64,000 nt of DNA from Brevibacillus choshinensis (GTDB lineage Bacteria; Bacillota; Bacilli; Brevibacillales; Brevibacillaceae): assembly GCF_001420695.1 (NCBI RefSeq), contig NZ_LJJB01000010.1, forward strand, positions 1,907,356 through 1,971,355. Reading direction: 5' to 3'. Positions 18,699 through 27,573 of the stretch are shown in pieces; position 1 is the first letter of the stretch; each line of letters starts with the position of its first letter. A program made the translations under genes and the position numbers. The notes below the pieces were generated by a model. That model worked only from the letters and a program-made list of their open reading frames with translations. It searched no databases and was not told where the DNA came from.

Positions 18699-19649
18699 AT
18701 GGCTAACTACCGCGACCCAAAACTGAAGGTTTTTACGTGCAACGCAAACCCTGAACTGGCGAAAGAAATCGCCGAACATATTGGTGTACCACTCGGAAAC
18801 GCACAAGCTGTGCGCTTTAGTGATGGCGAGTGCCAAATCAAATTGAATGAAAGCGTTCGCGGTTGTGACGTATTTGTTATTCAGCCAACATCTGCTCCCG
18901 TTAATGAGCATTTGATGGAGCTATTGGTGATGGTGGACGCATTGAAACGTGCTTCTGCTAAGAGTATCAACGTAGTGATTCCTTACTACGGCTATGCTCG
19001 TCAAGATCGTAAAGCACGCGCACGTGATCCGATTACAGCGAAACTGGTTGCCAACCTGATTGAAACAGCTGGTGCACAACGCGTAATCACGATGGACCTG
19101 CATGCGACTCAAATCCAAGGTTTCTTTGACATCCCGGTTGATCATCTGTTGGGCGTACCGATCCTGGCTAAACACTTCTCCGAAAAAGGTCTGTCTGATA
19201 TCGTAGTGGTTTCTCCTGACCACGGTGGAGTTACTCGTGCTCGCAAACTGGCTGAGCGTCTGGAAGCTCCAATCGCCATTATCGACAAGCGCCGTCCGGA
19301 GCCAAACGTAGCGGAAGTCATGAATATCGTAGGGAATATCGAAGGAAAAACAGCGATCATCATCGACGATATCATCGATACAGCGGGAACGATCACGCTG
19401 GCAGCGAGTGCACTGGTAGAAGCAGGCGCGCGTGAAGTATACGCTTGCTGCACCCATCCAGTACTGTCTGGCCCTGCAATCGAGCGAATCGGCAATTCCA
19501 ATATTCGCGAACTGATCGTGACCAACTCTATTCCTCTCACGGAAGAACAAATCATCGACAAAATCACCGTGCTGTCTGTAGCACCGATCATCGGTGAAGC
19601 GATCATTCGTGTACACGAAGAGCTGTCTGTAAGCAAACTGTTCGATTAA
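18699..19649 (+). CDS. prs: Ribose-phosphate pyrophosphokinase
   Basis: A 316-residue class I PRPP synthase. It contains the ATP/flexible-loop segment [20 protein letters not shown], the pyrophosphate loop [18 protein letters not shown] and the ribose-phosphate loop [16 protein letters not shown] feeds purine, pyrimidine, His, Trp and NAD synthesis and is the PurR ligand. It follows glmU by 21 bases behind GGGAGGTTCTTGAG. An unusual structured leader separates it from ctc. Confidence 0.97.
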   Translation: MANYRDPKLKVFTCNANPELAKEIAEHIGVPLGNAQAVRFSDGECQIKLNESVRGCDVFVIQPTSAPVNEHLMELLVMVDALKRASAKSINVVIPYYGYARQDRKARARDPITAKLVANLIETAGAQRVITMDLHATQIQGFFDIPVDHLLGVPILAKHFSEKGLSDIVVVSPDHGGVTRARKLAERLEAPIAIIDKRRPEPNVAEVMNIVGNIEGKTAIIIDDIIDTAGTITLAASALVEAGAREVYACCTHPVLSGPAIERIGNSNIRELIVTNSIPLTEEQIIDKITVLSVAPIIGEAIIRVHEELSVSKLFD

Positions 19650-19654
19650 TTACC

Positions 19655-19703
19655 GGGGCCCGGTTTCCGCTTCGAAGTCAATCACCTCAGTTTTTTGGGC
19701 CCC
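19655..19703 (+). other. First inverted repeat of the prs-ctc leader
   Basis: GGGGCCC (19655-19661) can pair with GGGCCCC (19697-19703) across a 35-base loop. The second arm can alternatively pair locally as CCCC(TTTGTAA)GGGG (19700-19714). This gives two mutually exclusive folds just 5' of the ctc hairpin. Confidence 0.55.
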
Positions 19704-19722
19704 TTTGTAAGGGGATTGAAAC

Positions 19723-19784
19723 AAACCTCCGTTGGACAAGCTAGTGAGGAAACTTTTACTAGCGGTCCAAAGGAGGTTTTTTTT
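19723..19784 (+). promoter_or_regulatory. Terminator-like hairpin containing the ctc Shine-Dalgarno
   Basis: Three stacked helices: AAACCTCC (19723-19730) with GGAGGTTT (19772-19779), TTGGAC (19732-19737) with GTCCAA (19765-19770), and GCTAGT (19740-19745) with ACTAGC (19758-19763). All 20 pairs are Watson-Crick, and eight T follow (19777-19784). The 3' arm is the AAAGGAGG ribosome site of ctc. The structure should act both as intrinsic terminator and as a lid on ctc translation. Confidence 0.8.
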
Positions 19785-20405
19785 GTGGAAGCGATTCAGG
19801 GTCAATCACGAGCGCAGGGCATAGGAAACTCGGTCAAGGCACTGCGGCGGAACGGCTGGGTACCTGGCATTGTTTACGGCTCAGATATTAGCAATCAGGA
19901 AATTCAAGTGCAAGGCAAAGAACTGGATGCGGCATTACGTCGTCAAGCGACAAACAAACCTTATAAACTAATGGTAGATGGCAATTCGTTCGACGTCATG
20001 GTAAACGAACTGCAACGGCATCCGGTGATGGGAAATATCCTCCACGCAGACTTTAGAAAGATTAATATGAATGAAAAAGTCAACACTTCAGTTCCTGTAC
20101 TCATGACAGGTGATCCAGAGCTTGGGGTAGCTACTCTAGTCCGCCATAATGTCGATATCAGCTGCCTGCCGGGCAATATTCCGGAATCGTTTACAGTCGA
20201 TGTAGACGGGTTGAATATCGGGGACGTGATACTGGTCAGCGATTTGGTCGTTCCCCCGGGGGTGGAGCTGGGGGTGGATGCCACAGAAGTATTGATCAGC
20301 GTGCTGCCTGTCAAAGCCAAGTCGGAGGAGTCTATCGAGGCGCAGCATGACGCCGAGCAAGTGGCAGAAGCTGCGGGCTCGACTGAGCAGGCAAACAGAG
20401 TGTAG
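19785..20405 (+). CDS. ctc: 50S ribosomal protein L25 / general stress protein Ctc
   Basis: A 206-residue long-form L25 (TL5/Ctc type). An N-terminal L25 domain that binds 5S rRNA (SRAQGIGNSVKALRRNGWVPGIVYG) is followed by a C-terminal beta domain and an acidic, Ala/Glu-rich tail. The start is a GTG at 19785, fixed by AAAGGAGG eight bases upstream; the open frame extends 30 codons further 5' but is interrupted by the leader hairpin and not translated. Regulation probably runs through that hairpin. In B. subtilis ctc is a sigma-B stress gene. Confidence 0.93.
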   Translation: MEAIQGQSRAQGIGNSVKALRRNGWVPGIVYGSDISNQEIQVQGKELDAALRRQATNKPYKLMVDGNSFDVMVNELQRHPVMGNILHADFRKINMNEKVNTSVPVLMTGDPELGVATLVRHNVDISCLPGNIPESFTVDVDGLNIGDVILVSDLVVPPGVELGVDATEVLISVLPVKAKSEESIEAQHDAEQVAEAAGSTEQANRV

Positions 20406-20412
20406 TTTACAC

Positions 20413-20446
20413 AAAAGGCTCGGGTGAAGACACCTTAGCCTTTTTT
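20413..20446 (+). terminator. Terminator after ctc
   Basis: AAAAGGCT pairs with AGCCTTTT, with an inner GGGTG/CACCT helix, then a T run. Confidence 0.8.
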
Positions 20447-20543
20447 CATCTTTTTTGAATTCCATTGTCCATGCATCTATGCAAGAGGAGAACAAGCTTC
20501 ATATCTTGCTAATATGTTAAATGGAGGGTGGAATAGCTGAGAA

Positions 20544-21521
20544 ATGATGGAATTACTTTGGATTGCAACTGGTGTAGTGTCAACCTTGATATTCGTCGGT
20601 CTTTTTTGGGTCTATTGGCATTTTGAGGGGGACAGAAGCCTGCGAGAATACGTGTCTGAGGATGAAGAGCCCGAAGGAAAGTATCGTATTTTGCAGAAGG
20701 TGCAGACCCCTACCCAACGAGTAGCCTTAGTTGAGCATGAAGACAAGTTATTGGTCTACTCAAATGGATATGTCATGTTTGGTACAACCGAAGATGAAGA
20801 CATGTATGGGGAAGCCATGATTCACATTCCTGTGTCCATTGCAGAGAAACGAGAACGTGTCTTGCTCATTGGAGCGGGAGGGGGTATTACGACACGAGAA
20901 GTACTTCGCTATCCAGATGTAAAAGAAATTACGGTGATTGACATTGATCCTGTCATGATCGAATTTGGTAAAACGCTGGAGCCGCTCGTCAAGTTTAATC
21001 AAGGTTCGTTGAATCATCCCAAGGTTCGTACCGTAGTAGAGGATGGAAGAGTTTTTCTGGAGAAAAATGAGGATAAGTGGGACGTCATCATTTTGGATCT
21101 ACCCGAACCCACCATGGAAAGCCTCGGGCTCAGTCGCCTTTATAGCTGGGAGTTTTATCATCTCTTGAAAGAGCGGTTGAATCCAGGCGGAGTCGTCGGG
21201 ATAGCTTGCTCGGTCCTTTCAAACACACCAGAGTACTACTGGACCATACAGGCTACGTTGAAGGCAGCCGGTTTTTCGGTATTACCCTATCACTTTGACG
21301 TTATCGTGGAACATGAAGAAGACTGGGGATACTGTGTGGCCGCTACCAGACCGATTTCACCTGCAGATGTGAACATTCTGGTTCCAAACCGCTACTTGAA
21401 TCGTGACAGGCTAAAGGATATGTTCCATATTCGCTACGGTTACTGGAAGTACTGGGAAGAAGACGAAATTCAGACAGACCGGAATAGAGTATTGGCGTAT
21501 ATTCAGAATGAAGACATTTGA
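20544..21521 (+). CDS. Membrane-anchored spermidine-synthase-like protein
   Basis: A 325-residue protein with one N-terminal membrane segment (about residues 4-24) followed by a spermine/spermidine synthase-fold methyltransferase-like domain. The nucleotide/dcSAM motif VLLIGAGGGITTREVL, the acidic VIDIDPVMIEFG, and IILDLPEPT with a downstream YSWEFYHLLKERLNPGG are visible. Classic soluble SpeE lacks the membrane anchor, so aminopropyltransferase activity is uncertain; it could act on a membrane-proximal substrate. It lies between ctc and pth, where B. subtilis has no such gene. The ATG at 20544 (second ATG at 20547) follows GGAGGGTGGAATAGC. Confidence 0.75.
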   Translation: MMELLWIATGVVSTLIFVGLFWVYWHFEGDRSLREYVSEDEEPEGKYRILQKVQTPTQRVALVEHEDKLLVYSNGYVMFGTTEDEDMYGEAMIHIPVSIAEKRERVLLIGAGGGITTREVLRYPDVKEITVIDIDPVMIEFGKTLEPLVKFNQGSLNHPKVRTVVEDGRVFLEKNEDKWDVIILDLPEPTMESLGLSRLYSWEFYHLLKERLNPGGVVGIACSVLSNTPEYYWTIQATLKAAGFSVLPYHFDVIVEHEEDWGYCVAATRPISPADVNILVPNRYLNRDRLKDMFHIRYGYWKYWEEDEIQTDRNRVLAYIQNEDI

Positions 21522-21526
21522 CTATG

Positions 21527-21556
21527 AGTCCCACTTCAGGTGGGGCTTTATCTTTT
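21527..21556 (+). terminator. Hairpin after the spermidine-synthase-like gene
   Basis: AGTCCCAC (21527-21534) pairs with GTGGGGCT (21540-21547), with a T-rich tail. Confidence 0.65.
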
Positions 21557-21605
21557 GTTCATGAGGCCATTCTAGTACAATGGGGAAAGAGTAGGAGGGA
21601 TCACC

Positions 21606-22175
21606 GTGAAAGTAATCATAGGGCTAGGGAATCCTGGCAAGAAATATGAGGATACAAGACATAATGCAGGATTTATGGCCATAGATAAAATAAGCGAGAA
21701 ATGGGGCATTTCTGTCCAGCAAAACAAGTTCCGGGCACTCGTAGGGGAAGGCAGGATCGAGGGAGAGAAAGTTCTTCTCGTGAAGCCACAAACGTATATG
21801 AACCTCTCTGGTGAATCGGTTGCGGAAATCCTGAAATTTTACAAACTGATACCGGATGAGCTGGTCGTCATTTTCGATGACCTGGATATGCCTACTGGAC
21901 AGCTTCGCCTACGGGAAAAAGGGAGCGCGGGGGGTCATAACGGGATCAAATCCATGATTCAGCATTTGGGGACACAAGATTTTAAACGAATCAAGGTAGG
22001 AATTGGCCGTCCAGAGCCAGGGAGAAGCGTCAGTGATTATGTGTTGCAGTCATTTCCGGCTGGGGAGAAAGCAGATATCAACGAGGCTGTCAGTCTGGCT
22101 GCAGATGCTGCTGGAATGTGGACCAGAGAGCCCTTTGTCAAGGTCATGAACCACTATAACAGCTTGAAGCGGTAA
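21606..22175 (+). CDS. pth: Peptidyl-tRNA hydrolase
   Basis: A 189-residue Pth (SpoVC in B. subtilis) that frees tRNA from stalled peptidyl-tRNA. The signature GLGNPGKKYEDTRHNAGF includes the catalytic His, and KPQTYMNLSGESV, FDDLDMPTGQLRLR and GGHNGIKSM are intact. The start is a GTG at 21606 behind AGGAGGGATCACC. It precedes fin and mfd as in B. subtilis. Confidence 0.97.
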   Translation: MKVIIGLGNPGKKYEDTRHNAGFMAIDKISEKWGISVQQNKFRALVGEGRIEGEKVLLVKPQTYMNLSGESVAEILKFYKLIPDELVVIFDDLDMPTGQLRLREKGSAGGHNGIKSMIQHLGTQDFKRIKVGIGRPEPGRSVSDYVLQSFPAGEKADINEAVSLAADAAGMWTREPFVKVMNHYNSLKR

Positions 22176-22221
22176 AGAAAGCTTGAGCCTCCATGCACAT
22201 CCCTCAGAAGGTACGAGTCTA

Positions 22222-22251
22222 GTATGATTTTCCACCCTGCGGTCCATACTA
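22222..22251 (+). promoter_or_regulatory. Sigma-F/sigma-G-like promoter of fin
   Basis: GTATG (22222-22226), 18-bp spacer, CATACTA (22245-22251). The -10 is the exact sigma-G consensus and the -35 differs from GTATA at one base. It lies 33 bp before the fin ATG, which fits forespore expression of fin. Confidence 0.65.
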
Positions 22252-22283
22252 ATCGATATGAAAGGTATGGGGGTGGCATATAC

Positions 22284-22514
22284 ATGAGCATACGTTATGC
22301 GTGTCGCTGCTGCGGGATGAAAATCGCAGAATTTGACGAATCACAAGTAACCGAGGCGCAGCTCGGGTTTGATTCCTTGACCCCGGAAGAGCGGGCTCTT
22401 ATAATATCGAGAGAACAAAGTGGAGATACGGTCGTCAGCATCACGTGCGACTATTGCCGTGAAGCGCTGAATCAGCATCCAGAGCTTTCACTAGTCGGAA
22501 ACCCACTTCAATAA
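22284..22514 (+). CDS. fin: Anti-sigma-F factor Fin
   Basis: A 76-residue Fin (YabK) protein. It carries a zinc-ribbon pair, CRCCG near residue 7 and CDYC near residue 55. In B. subtilis Fin binds sigma-F and helps the switch from sigma-F to sigma-G in the forespore. The ATG at 22284 (MSIRYACRCCGMKIAEFDE) follows GGGGGTGG; codons further 5' overlap the promoter. Location between pth and mfd is the conserved one. Confidence 0.9.
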   Translation: MSIRYACRCCGMKIAEFDESQVTEAQLGFDSLTPEERALIISREQSGDTVVSITCDYCREALNQHPELSLVGNPLQ

Positions 22515-22548
22515 GTGGATACACTCGTTAGGAAGGCTTGCACTGACA

Positions 22549-22580
22549 AGGCCTTAGCTTGGGGAGCTAAGGCTTCTTTT
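22549..22580 (+). terminator. Terminator after fin
   Basis: GCCTTAGCT (22551-22559) and AGCTAAGGC (22565-22573), then TTCTTTT. Confidence 0.8.
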
Positions 22581-22668
22581 CGCATGGCCGACCTGTATGT
22601 AAAAATGTGGCAAAAGCTGCTGGGGCCCCATTTACGAATGACAGAAGAATTAGAGAGGGGATTAGTGA

Positions 22669-25600
22669 ATGCAAGTCATCATTAACCCGATGAAGCAGGA
22701 CTCGAACGTAGGCACGATCGTGGCAGGTCTAGAAAAAGGACTGCACGAGCAACTCGTCTCCGGTTTGGCTGGTTCTGCTCGGCAGACACTTATGGCGACG
22801 CTGAAGCAGATGACAGATCGCCCAGTCTGTGTCGTGACCCATAACATGTATCAGGCGCAAAAAGTATACGAAGACCTGATTGAGCTGGTGCCCAGCGATC
22901 AAGTTTTACTCTATCCAGGGAATGAACTGATCGGCTCCGAACTCGCTATCGCCAGTCCGGAAATGCTCGCACAGAGAATTCATGTGTTCAACCGTTTGGC
23001 CCGGGGCTTTACGGGTTTTTTAGTTGCGCCTTTCGCTGGATTGCGTCGACTGGTGGTTCCTCCAAACGCGTGGAAGGAATCGCAAATCAAACTGGCAATC
23101 GGTGAAGAGCTGGACATCGAGACGTTTTTGCTCCGCTGTATCGAATTAGGCTACGAGCGAGTCGATATGGTCGAGAGAAAAGGCGAATTGAGTGTTCGTG
23201 GCGGCATTATTGACCTTTATCCGATCGATTCTGAATGGCCGGTGCGGATCGAGCTGTTCGATGTGGAAATCGATTCGATCCGTACATTCGACATGCTTTC
23301 CCAACGCTCTCTGGAATCCGTTCAGACCTATCTCATCGGACCTGCTAAAGAAATGATCGCGTCTACCCCGTTGCTGCAAGAATCTGCCGTTCGGTTAGAG
23401 CAGAAGCTCGGTGAAACCGTTGCCAAACTAAAGGATGGCTCGGCCAAGGAAAAGGTAGTAGAGCGCATCGGAGCAGACATCGAGCGGATGAGTCACGGTC
23501 AACGCTTCCCGCAATTGTACTCATACATCTCCGTGATCTATCCGACCGAAGAGACGTTGCTGTCCTACATGCCTGCTGACACGCTGATGATTGTAGATGA
23601 ACCGACGCGCGTATTGGATACGGCTGCCCAACTGCAAAAGGAAGAAGCAGAATGGCTGACAGGACGCATTATTTCCGGTGAGTACATGGCCAATCTTACC
23701 CTGTCTCGAACCTACGAGGATATCATCTCGACGAAAAAGCGTCAGATCGTCTATCTGTCACTTTTCCTGAGACAGTCCCCCAAGACGCAGCCACAAAATA
23801 TCGTCAATCTTACCTGTCGGACGATGCAAAACTTCCACGGTCAAATGAACGTATTGAAGACAGAGCTGGCTCGGTGGCAAAAGTCTCATGACCAGATCGT
23901 TTTTGTAGCAGCGGATCTGGAGCGTGCCAAACGACTGGAACGCGTCCTGCATGATTACGACATGGAAGCAGATGTGCTGGCCGAGGCAGTAGAGACCGTG
24001 CCGCCAGGTCGTCCGACGATCATTCTCGGCAACCTGCAGACCGGATTTGAGCTTCCCTTGAACAAGCTCGTGGTCATTACGGAGGGCGAGGTCTTCACGG
24101 CCAAGCAGCGTAAGGCACGAAAAGTACAGCAAACCATGAACAACGCTGAGCGGATCAAGAATTACCTGGAGCTAAAGCCGGGCGATTACGTGGTGCACGT
24201 TAACCACGGGATTGGAAAATACCTTGGAATTGAAACCAAGGAAATACTCGGAATTCATAAAGATTACCTGCATATTCAATACGCAGCTGGAGACAGCCTG
24301 TTTGTTCCTATTGACCAGATCGATCACGTCCAAAAATACGTGGCGAGCGAAGAAGCCCAACCGAAGATCTACAGCTTGGGCGGTAGCGAATGGAAACGAG
24401 TCAAAAGCAAAGTACAATCCTCCGTAAAAGATATCGCCGAAGACTTGATCAAGCTGTATGCATCCCGCGAGGCGGCAGTCGGACACTCCTTTTCACAGGA
24501 TACGACGGAGCAGCGTGAGTTCGAGGCGATGTTCCCGTATCAGGAAACGCCAGACCAGCTGCGTGCCATCTCAGAGGTGAAATCTGACATGGAACGCAGA
24601 CGCCCGATGGATCGTCTAGTTTGTGGGGACGTGGGTTATGGGAAGACAGAGGTTGCGATTCGTGCGGCATTCAAGGCTGTGATGGATGGCAAGCAAGTTG
24701 CTGTACTTGTACCTACGACAATTTTGGCACAGCAGCACTACGAGACGTTCCGCGAGCGCTTTGCCGATTATCCGATCCGTGTCGAGGTGTTGAGCCGTTT
24801 CCGTTCCCGCAAGGAGCAAAATGCGACGTTAAAAGGACTCAAGGAAGGCACCGTGGATGTGGTCATCGGTACTCATCGTCTGCTCTCCAAAGATCTGACA
24901 TTCCGCGAGCTGGGTCTGTTGATCGTGGATGAGGAGCAGCGCTTTGGGGTGAGCCACAAGGAAAAGCTGAAGCAAATCAAAACCAATGTGGACGTCATGA
25001 CACTGACAGCTACGCCGATTCCGCGTACATTGCACATGTCCATGCTCGGTGTCCGCGACTTGTCGGTTATTGAGACGCCGCCGGAAAACCGTTTCCCTGT
25101 GCAGACGTACGTCATGGACTATAGCCCTGCATTGGTGCGGGAAGCCATTGAACGTGAAATGGCCCGTGACGGACAGGTGTTTTTCCTCTATAACCAAGTC
25201 CAGGGAATTGAGCAGATGGCTGAGCAGATTTCCATGCTCGTGCCTGACGCACGGATTGCCGTTGCTCACGGTCAGATGAATGAAAGTGAGCTGGAGGGAG
25301 TGATCCTCGACTTCCTGGAGGGGAATTTCGACGTTTTAGTGAGTACTACGATCATTGAGACCGGTGTGGACATCCCGAACGTCAATACGTTGATCATCTA
25401 CAATGCTGACAAAATGGGCTTGTCCCAGCTGTATCAGCTGCGTGGACGGGTAGGTCGTTCCAATCGGATCGCGTACGCTTACTTTACGTATCAACGGGAC
25501 AAAGTACTGACAGAGGTAGCGGAAAAACGTCTGCAGGCCATCAAAGAATTTACGGAGCTGGGCTCCGGATTCAAGATCGCCATGCGCGACTTGTCTATTC

Positions 25601-26217
25601 GTGGTGCCGGTAATTTATTGGGCGCTGAGCAGCATGGTTTCATTAACACGGTCGGTTTTGATTTGTACAGTCAAATGCTGAAGGATGCCATTGATGAACT
25701 GAAGGGCGAAGTAAAGCAGGAGAGCGCCACGACTGTGGAAATCAACCTGCAACTGGATGCCTATATTCCTTCGTTATACATCACAGACAGCCGCCAAAAG
25801 ATCGAGATGTACAAAAAGTTTGTGGCCGTCTCATCACTGGACGACGTGGACGATTTGTCAGAGGAATTGCTCGACCGTTTTGGACCTGTACCGAAGCCAG
25901 TGGAAAATCTGTTGACCATTTCCAGGATGCGCGTCTATGCCTTGCAGCACAGCATTACGGAAATCAGTCAAAAGAATCCGGATGAGATCAAGCTGTTCCT
26001 ACATCCGAGTCAAAACAACAACATTGACGGGGGCGCCTTGTTCGCACTTGCCAGTAGTTGGAGCCGCAGGGTAGGGCTCTCGGGTGGACAACAGATCACC
26101 ATTGCTGTTAAAGTAAAAGGGTTGAGAGAAGACGAGGGCGTGCAGCTGGTAGAGAAGCTGCTGCGTCAATTTCACCAGGTGCGCAAAGACACCGGTACGG
26201 AGAGCCCTGTATCCTAG
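22669..26217 (+). CDS. mfd: Transcription-repair coupling factor Mfd
   Basis: An 1182-residue Mfd translocase that removes stalled RNA polymerase from lesions and recruits UvrA. It has a UvrB-homology N-terminal region, an RNA-polymerase-interacting domain beginning near residue 500 (LKPGDYVVHVNHGIGKY), and helicase motifs including VCGDVGYGKTEVAIR (about 651), LLIVDEEQRFGV (about 752), LTATPIPRT, and IIETGVDIPNVNT / QLRGRVGRSNR. The TRCF domain is at the C-terminal end. Length is normal. The ATG at 22669 follows GAGAGGGGA. Confidence 0.97.
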   Translation: MQVIINPMKQDSNVGTIVAGLEKGLHEQLVSGLAGSARQTLMATLKQMTDRPVCVVTHNMYQAQKVYEDLIELVPSDQVLLYPGNELIGSELAIASPEMLAQRIHVFNRLARGFTGFLVAPFAGLRRLVVPPNAWKESQIKLAIGEELDIETFLLRCIELGYERVDMVERKGELSVRGGIIDLYPIDSEWPVRIELFDVEIDSIRTFDMLSQRSLESVQTYLIGPAKEMIASTPLLQESAVRLEQKLGETVAKLKDGSAKEKVVERIGADIERMSHGQRFPQLYSYISVIYPTEETLLSYMPADTLMIVDEPTRVLDTAAQLQKEEAEWLTGRIISGEYMANLTLSRTYEDIISTKKRQIVYLSLFLRQSPKTQPQNIVNLTCRTMQNFHGQMNVLKTELARWQKSHDQIVFVAADLERAKRLERVLHDYDMEADVLAEAVETVPPGRPTIILGNLQTGFELPLNKLVVITEGEVFTAKQRKARKVQQTMNNAERIKNYLELKPGDYVVHVNHGIGKYLGIETKEILGIHKDYLHIQYAAGDSLFVPIDQIDHVQKYVASEEAQPKIYSLGGSEWKRVKSKVQSSVKDIAEDLIKLYASREAAVGHSFSQDTTEQREFEAMFPYQETPDQLRAISEVKSDMERRRPMDRLVCGDVGYGKTEVAIRAAFKAVMDGKQVAVLVPTTILAQQHYETFRERFADYPIRVEVLSRFRSRKEQNATLKGLKEGTVDVVIGTHRLLSKDLTFRELGLLIVDEEQRFGVSHKEKLKQIKTNVDVMTLTATPIPRTLHMSMLGVRDLSVIETPPENRFPVQTYVMDYSPALVREAIEREMARDGQVFFLYNQVQGIEQMAEQISMLVPDARIAVAHGQMNESELEGVILDFLEGNFDVLVSTTIIETGVDIPNVNTLIIYNADKMGLSQLYQLRGRVGRSNRIAYAYFTYQRDKVLTEVAEKRLQAIKEFTELGSGFKIAMRDLSIRGAGNLLGAEQHGFINTVGFDLYSQMLKDAIDELKGEVKQESATTVEINLQLDAYIPSLYITDSRQKIEMYKKFVAVSSLDDVDDLSEELLDRFGPVPKPVENLLTISRMRVYALQHSITEISQKNPDEIKLFLHPSQNNNIDGGALFALASSWSRRVGLSGGQQITIAVKVKGLREDEGVQLVEKLLRQFHQVRKDTGTESPVS

Positions 26218-26248
26218 AAAACTGGGCTAGCCAGGAAGGGAGATCCTC

Positions 26249-27337
26249 ATGAAGAAACGTTCTGTAGCGGTTCTGTCCTCTGCTGTACTCGTTATGGCAT
26301 TGCTGGCAGGATGCGGAAAAGCAGATGAAAGTGCTCAGCCACAAACACCACCAGCAAATCAGACAGAAGGAAGCGGGCAAGGCAATCAAGCTGCGGATGC
26401 AAATGACCCATTGGCTCAATTTCCTAAGCTGACTCTGCCGTTTACTGTAGATCCTACAGCTACCCTCGTAGAGTATCAGGGTGGCACCATGAATGGAAAA
26501 GAGTTCGAAGAGTTCCTGCGTGTCATCAACTTCATGAATCCACAACAAGGTGGCATGATTGAAGCGGCTGACGATAACGCATTGAAGGCATTTGCACGTG
26601 AATACACAGCGACCAAGATCATGGCAGCCCGCGCTGATGCGGGAATGCAAAAAGAGTCCAAGGATCTGGCGGAAAAAACGTTTGAAAAGATCAAAAACCA
26701 ATACCTGGGCTACATTGGCAAGGATGAAGCGAAATTTACCAAGCTGATGGAAGGTCAAGGTGTCACGAAAGAAATGGTTGTCGGTCAGATGGCTTTGATC
26801 AACGATTCCATCAATGTATTGAAAAAAGGCATTGACGATGCCACGCTGAAAAAAGAGTACGATAGCATGGATAAAGCTTCCCGTACCGTTGCGTCTGTTC
26901 GTCACATCCTGATCTCCACTGAAAAACGCAAGCCGGAAGAAGCACTGAAGCTGGCAAACGATCTGGAAGCTCGTCTGAAAAAGGGCGAAGACTTCGCGAA
27001 GCTCGCGAAAGAGTTTACAGACGACCCAGGCAGCAAAGAAAACGGTGGCCTTTACGCTGACGCTGATGTGACTCAATGGGTACCTCAGTTCAAGGATGCA
27101 GCTCTGGCTCAGCCGGTAGGACAAGTTGGACCTCCAGTGAAAACCGATTATGGCTACCACATCATTAAAGTGGAAAGCCGTAAAGAAAAAACATTTGATG
27201 AAATGAAAGAACAACTGCGTGCAGGTGCATTGGAGAAAGCATACGATGCCTTTGGCAAAAATGAGTTGGACAAGCTCATTACCAAGTACAATCTGCCGAA
27301 AGTGAATCACCCGGCACAGGCACCAGCAACGAAATAA
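26249..27337 (+). CDS. PrsA-type foldase lipoprotein (PpiC peptidyl-prolyl isomerase)
   Basis: A 362-residue secreted lipoprotein. The signal peptide ends in the lipobox LLAGC (cysteine near residue 21). A SurA/PrsA-like N-terminal helical region precedes a parvulin PpiC domain (about residues 213-310: VRHILIS, GLYADADVTQWVPQFKDAA, GYHIIKVESR). Such proteins help fold exported proteins at the outer face of the membrane. It lies 31 bases after mfd, behind GGAAGGGAGATCCTC, and ends in a terminator. In B. subtilis this position is empty and prsA lies elsewhere, so I do not assign a symbol. Confidence 0.9.
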   Translation: MKKRSVAVLSSAVLVMALLAGCGKADESAQPQTPPANQTEGSGQGNQAADANDPLAQFPKLTLPFTVDPTATLVEYQGGTMNGKEFEEFLRVINFMNPQQGGMIEAADDNALKAFAREYTATKIMAARADAGMQKESKDLAEKTFEKIKNQYLGYIGKDEAKFTKLMEGQGVTKEMVVGQMALINDSINVLKKGIDDATLKKEYDSMDKASRTVASVRHILISTEKRKPEEALKLANDLEARLKKGEDFAKLAKEFTDDPGSKENGGLYADADVTQWVPQFKDAALAQPVGQVGPPVKTDYGYHIIKVESRKEKTFDEMKEQLRAGALEKAYDAFGKNELDKLITKYNLPKVNHPAQAPATK

Positions 27338-27349
27338 TCGCTACACAAG

Positions 27350-27379
27350 AAAACAGGGACTTTAGTTCCCTGTTTTTTC
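27350..27379 (+). terminator. Terminator after the PrsA-like gene
   Basis: AAAACAGGGA (27350-27359) and TCCCTGTTTT (27367-27376) plus a T run. Confidence 0.85.
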
Positions 27380-27387
27380 GTTTTCTC

Positions 27388-27416
27388 GCATATTCTTGAA
27401 ACGTGGGCAAATACTA
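27388..27416 (+). promoter_or_regulatory. Sigma-G-like promoter upstream of spoVT
   Basis: GCATA (27388-27392), 17-bp spacer, AATACTA (27410-27416), close to the sigma-F/G consensus. It implies an untranslated leader of about 150 bases before spoVT. Confidence 0.5.
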
Positions 27417-27573
27417 TTATCACTCGCTACCGCCCGGGGGAGAGTAACTGAAACAAGCTGGAAAAAGTTGCAGTCGCCACGCATAGGTAAAATTAGAATT
27501 TGAGGAAAAAATACAGGTAACGAACCAAGCTTATTCACTACCCACTTCTCTTAGGAAAGCGAGGCAACATGAC

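Noticed and set aside
19690-19716. Sigma-B-like promoter GTTTTT-15-GGGGAT before ctc
   Set aside because: The -35 matches only four of six bases, the -10 has one mismatch, and a canonical sigma-B is not expected in this lineage. The sequence is better explained as part of the leader hairpins.
26108-27310. Minus-strand frame of 400 codons opposite the PrsA-like gene
   Set aside because: Antisense shadow of a clear lipoprotein foldase gene; composition is not protein-like.
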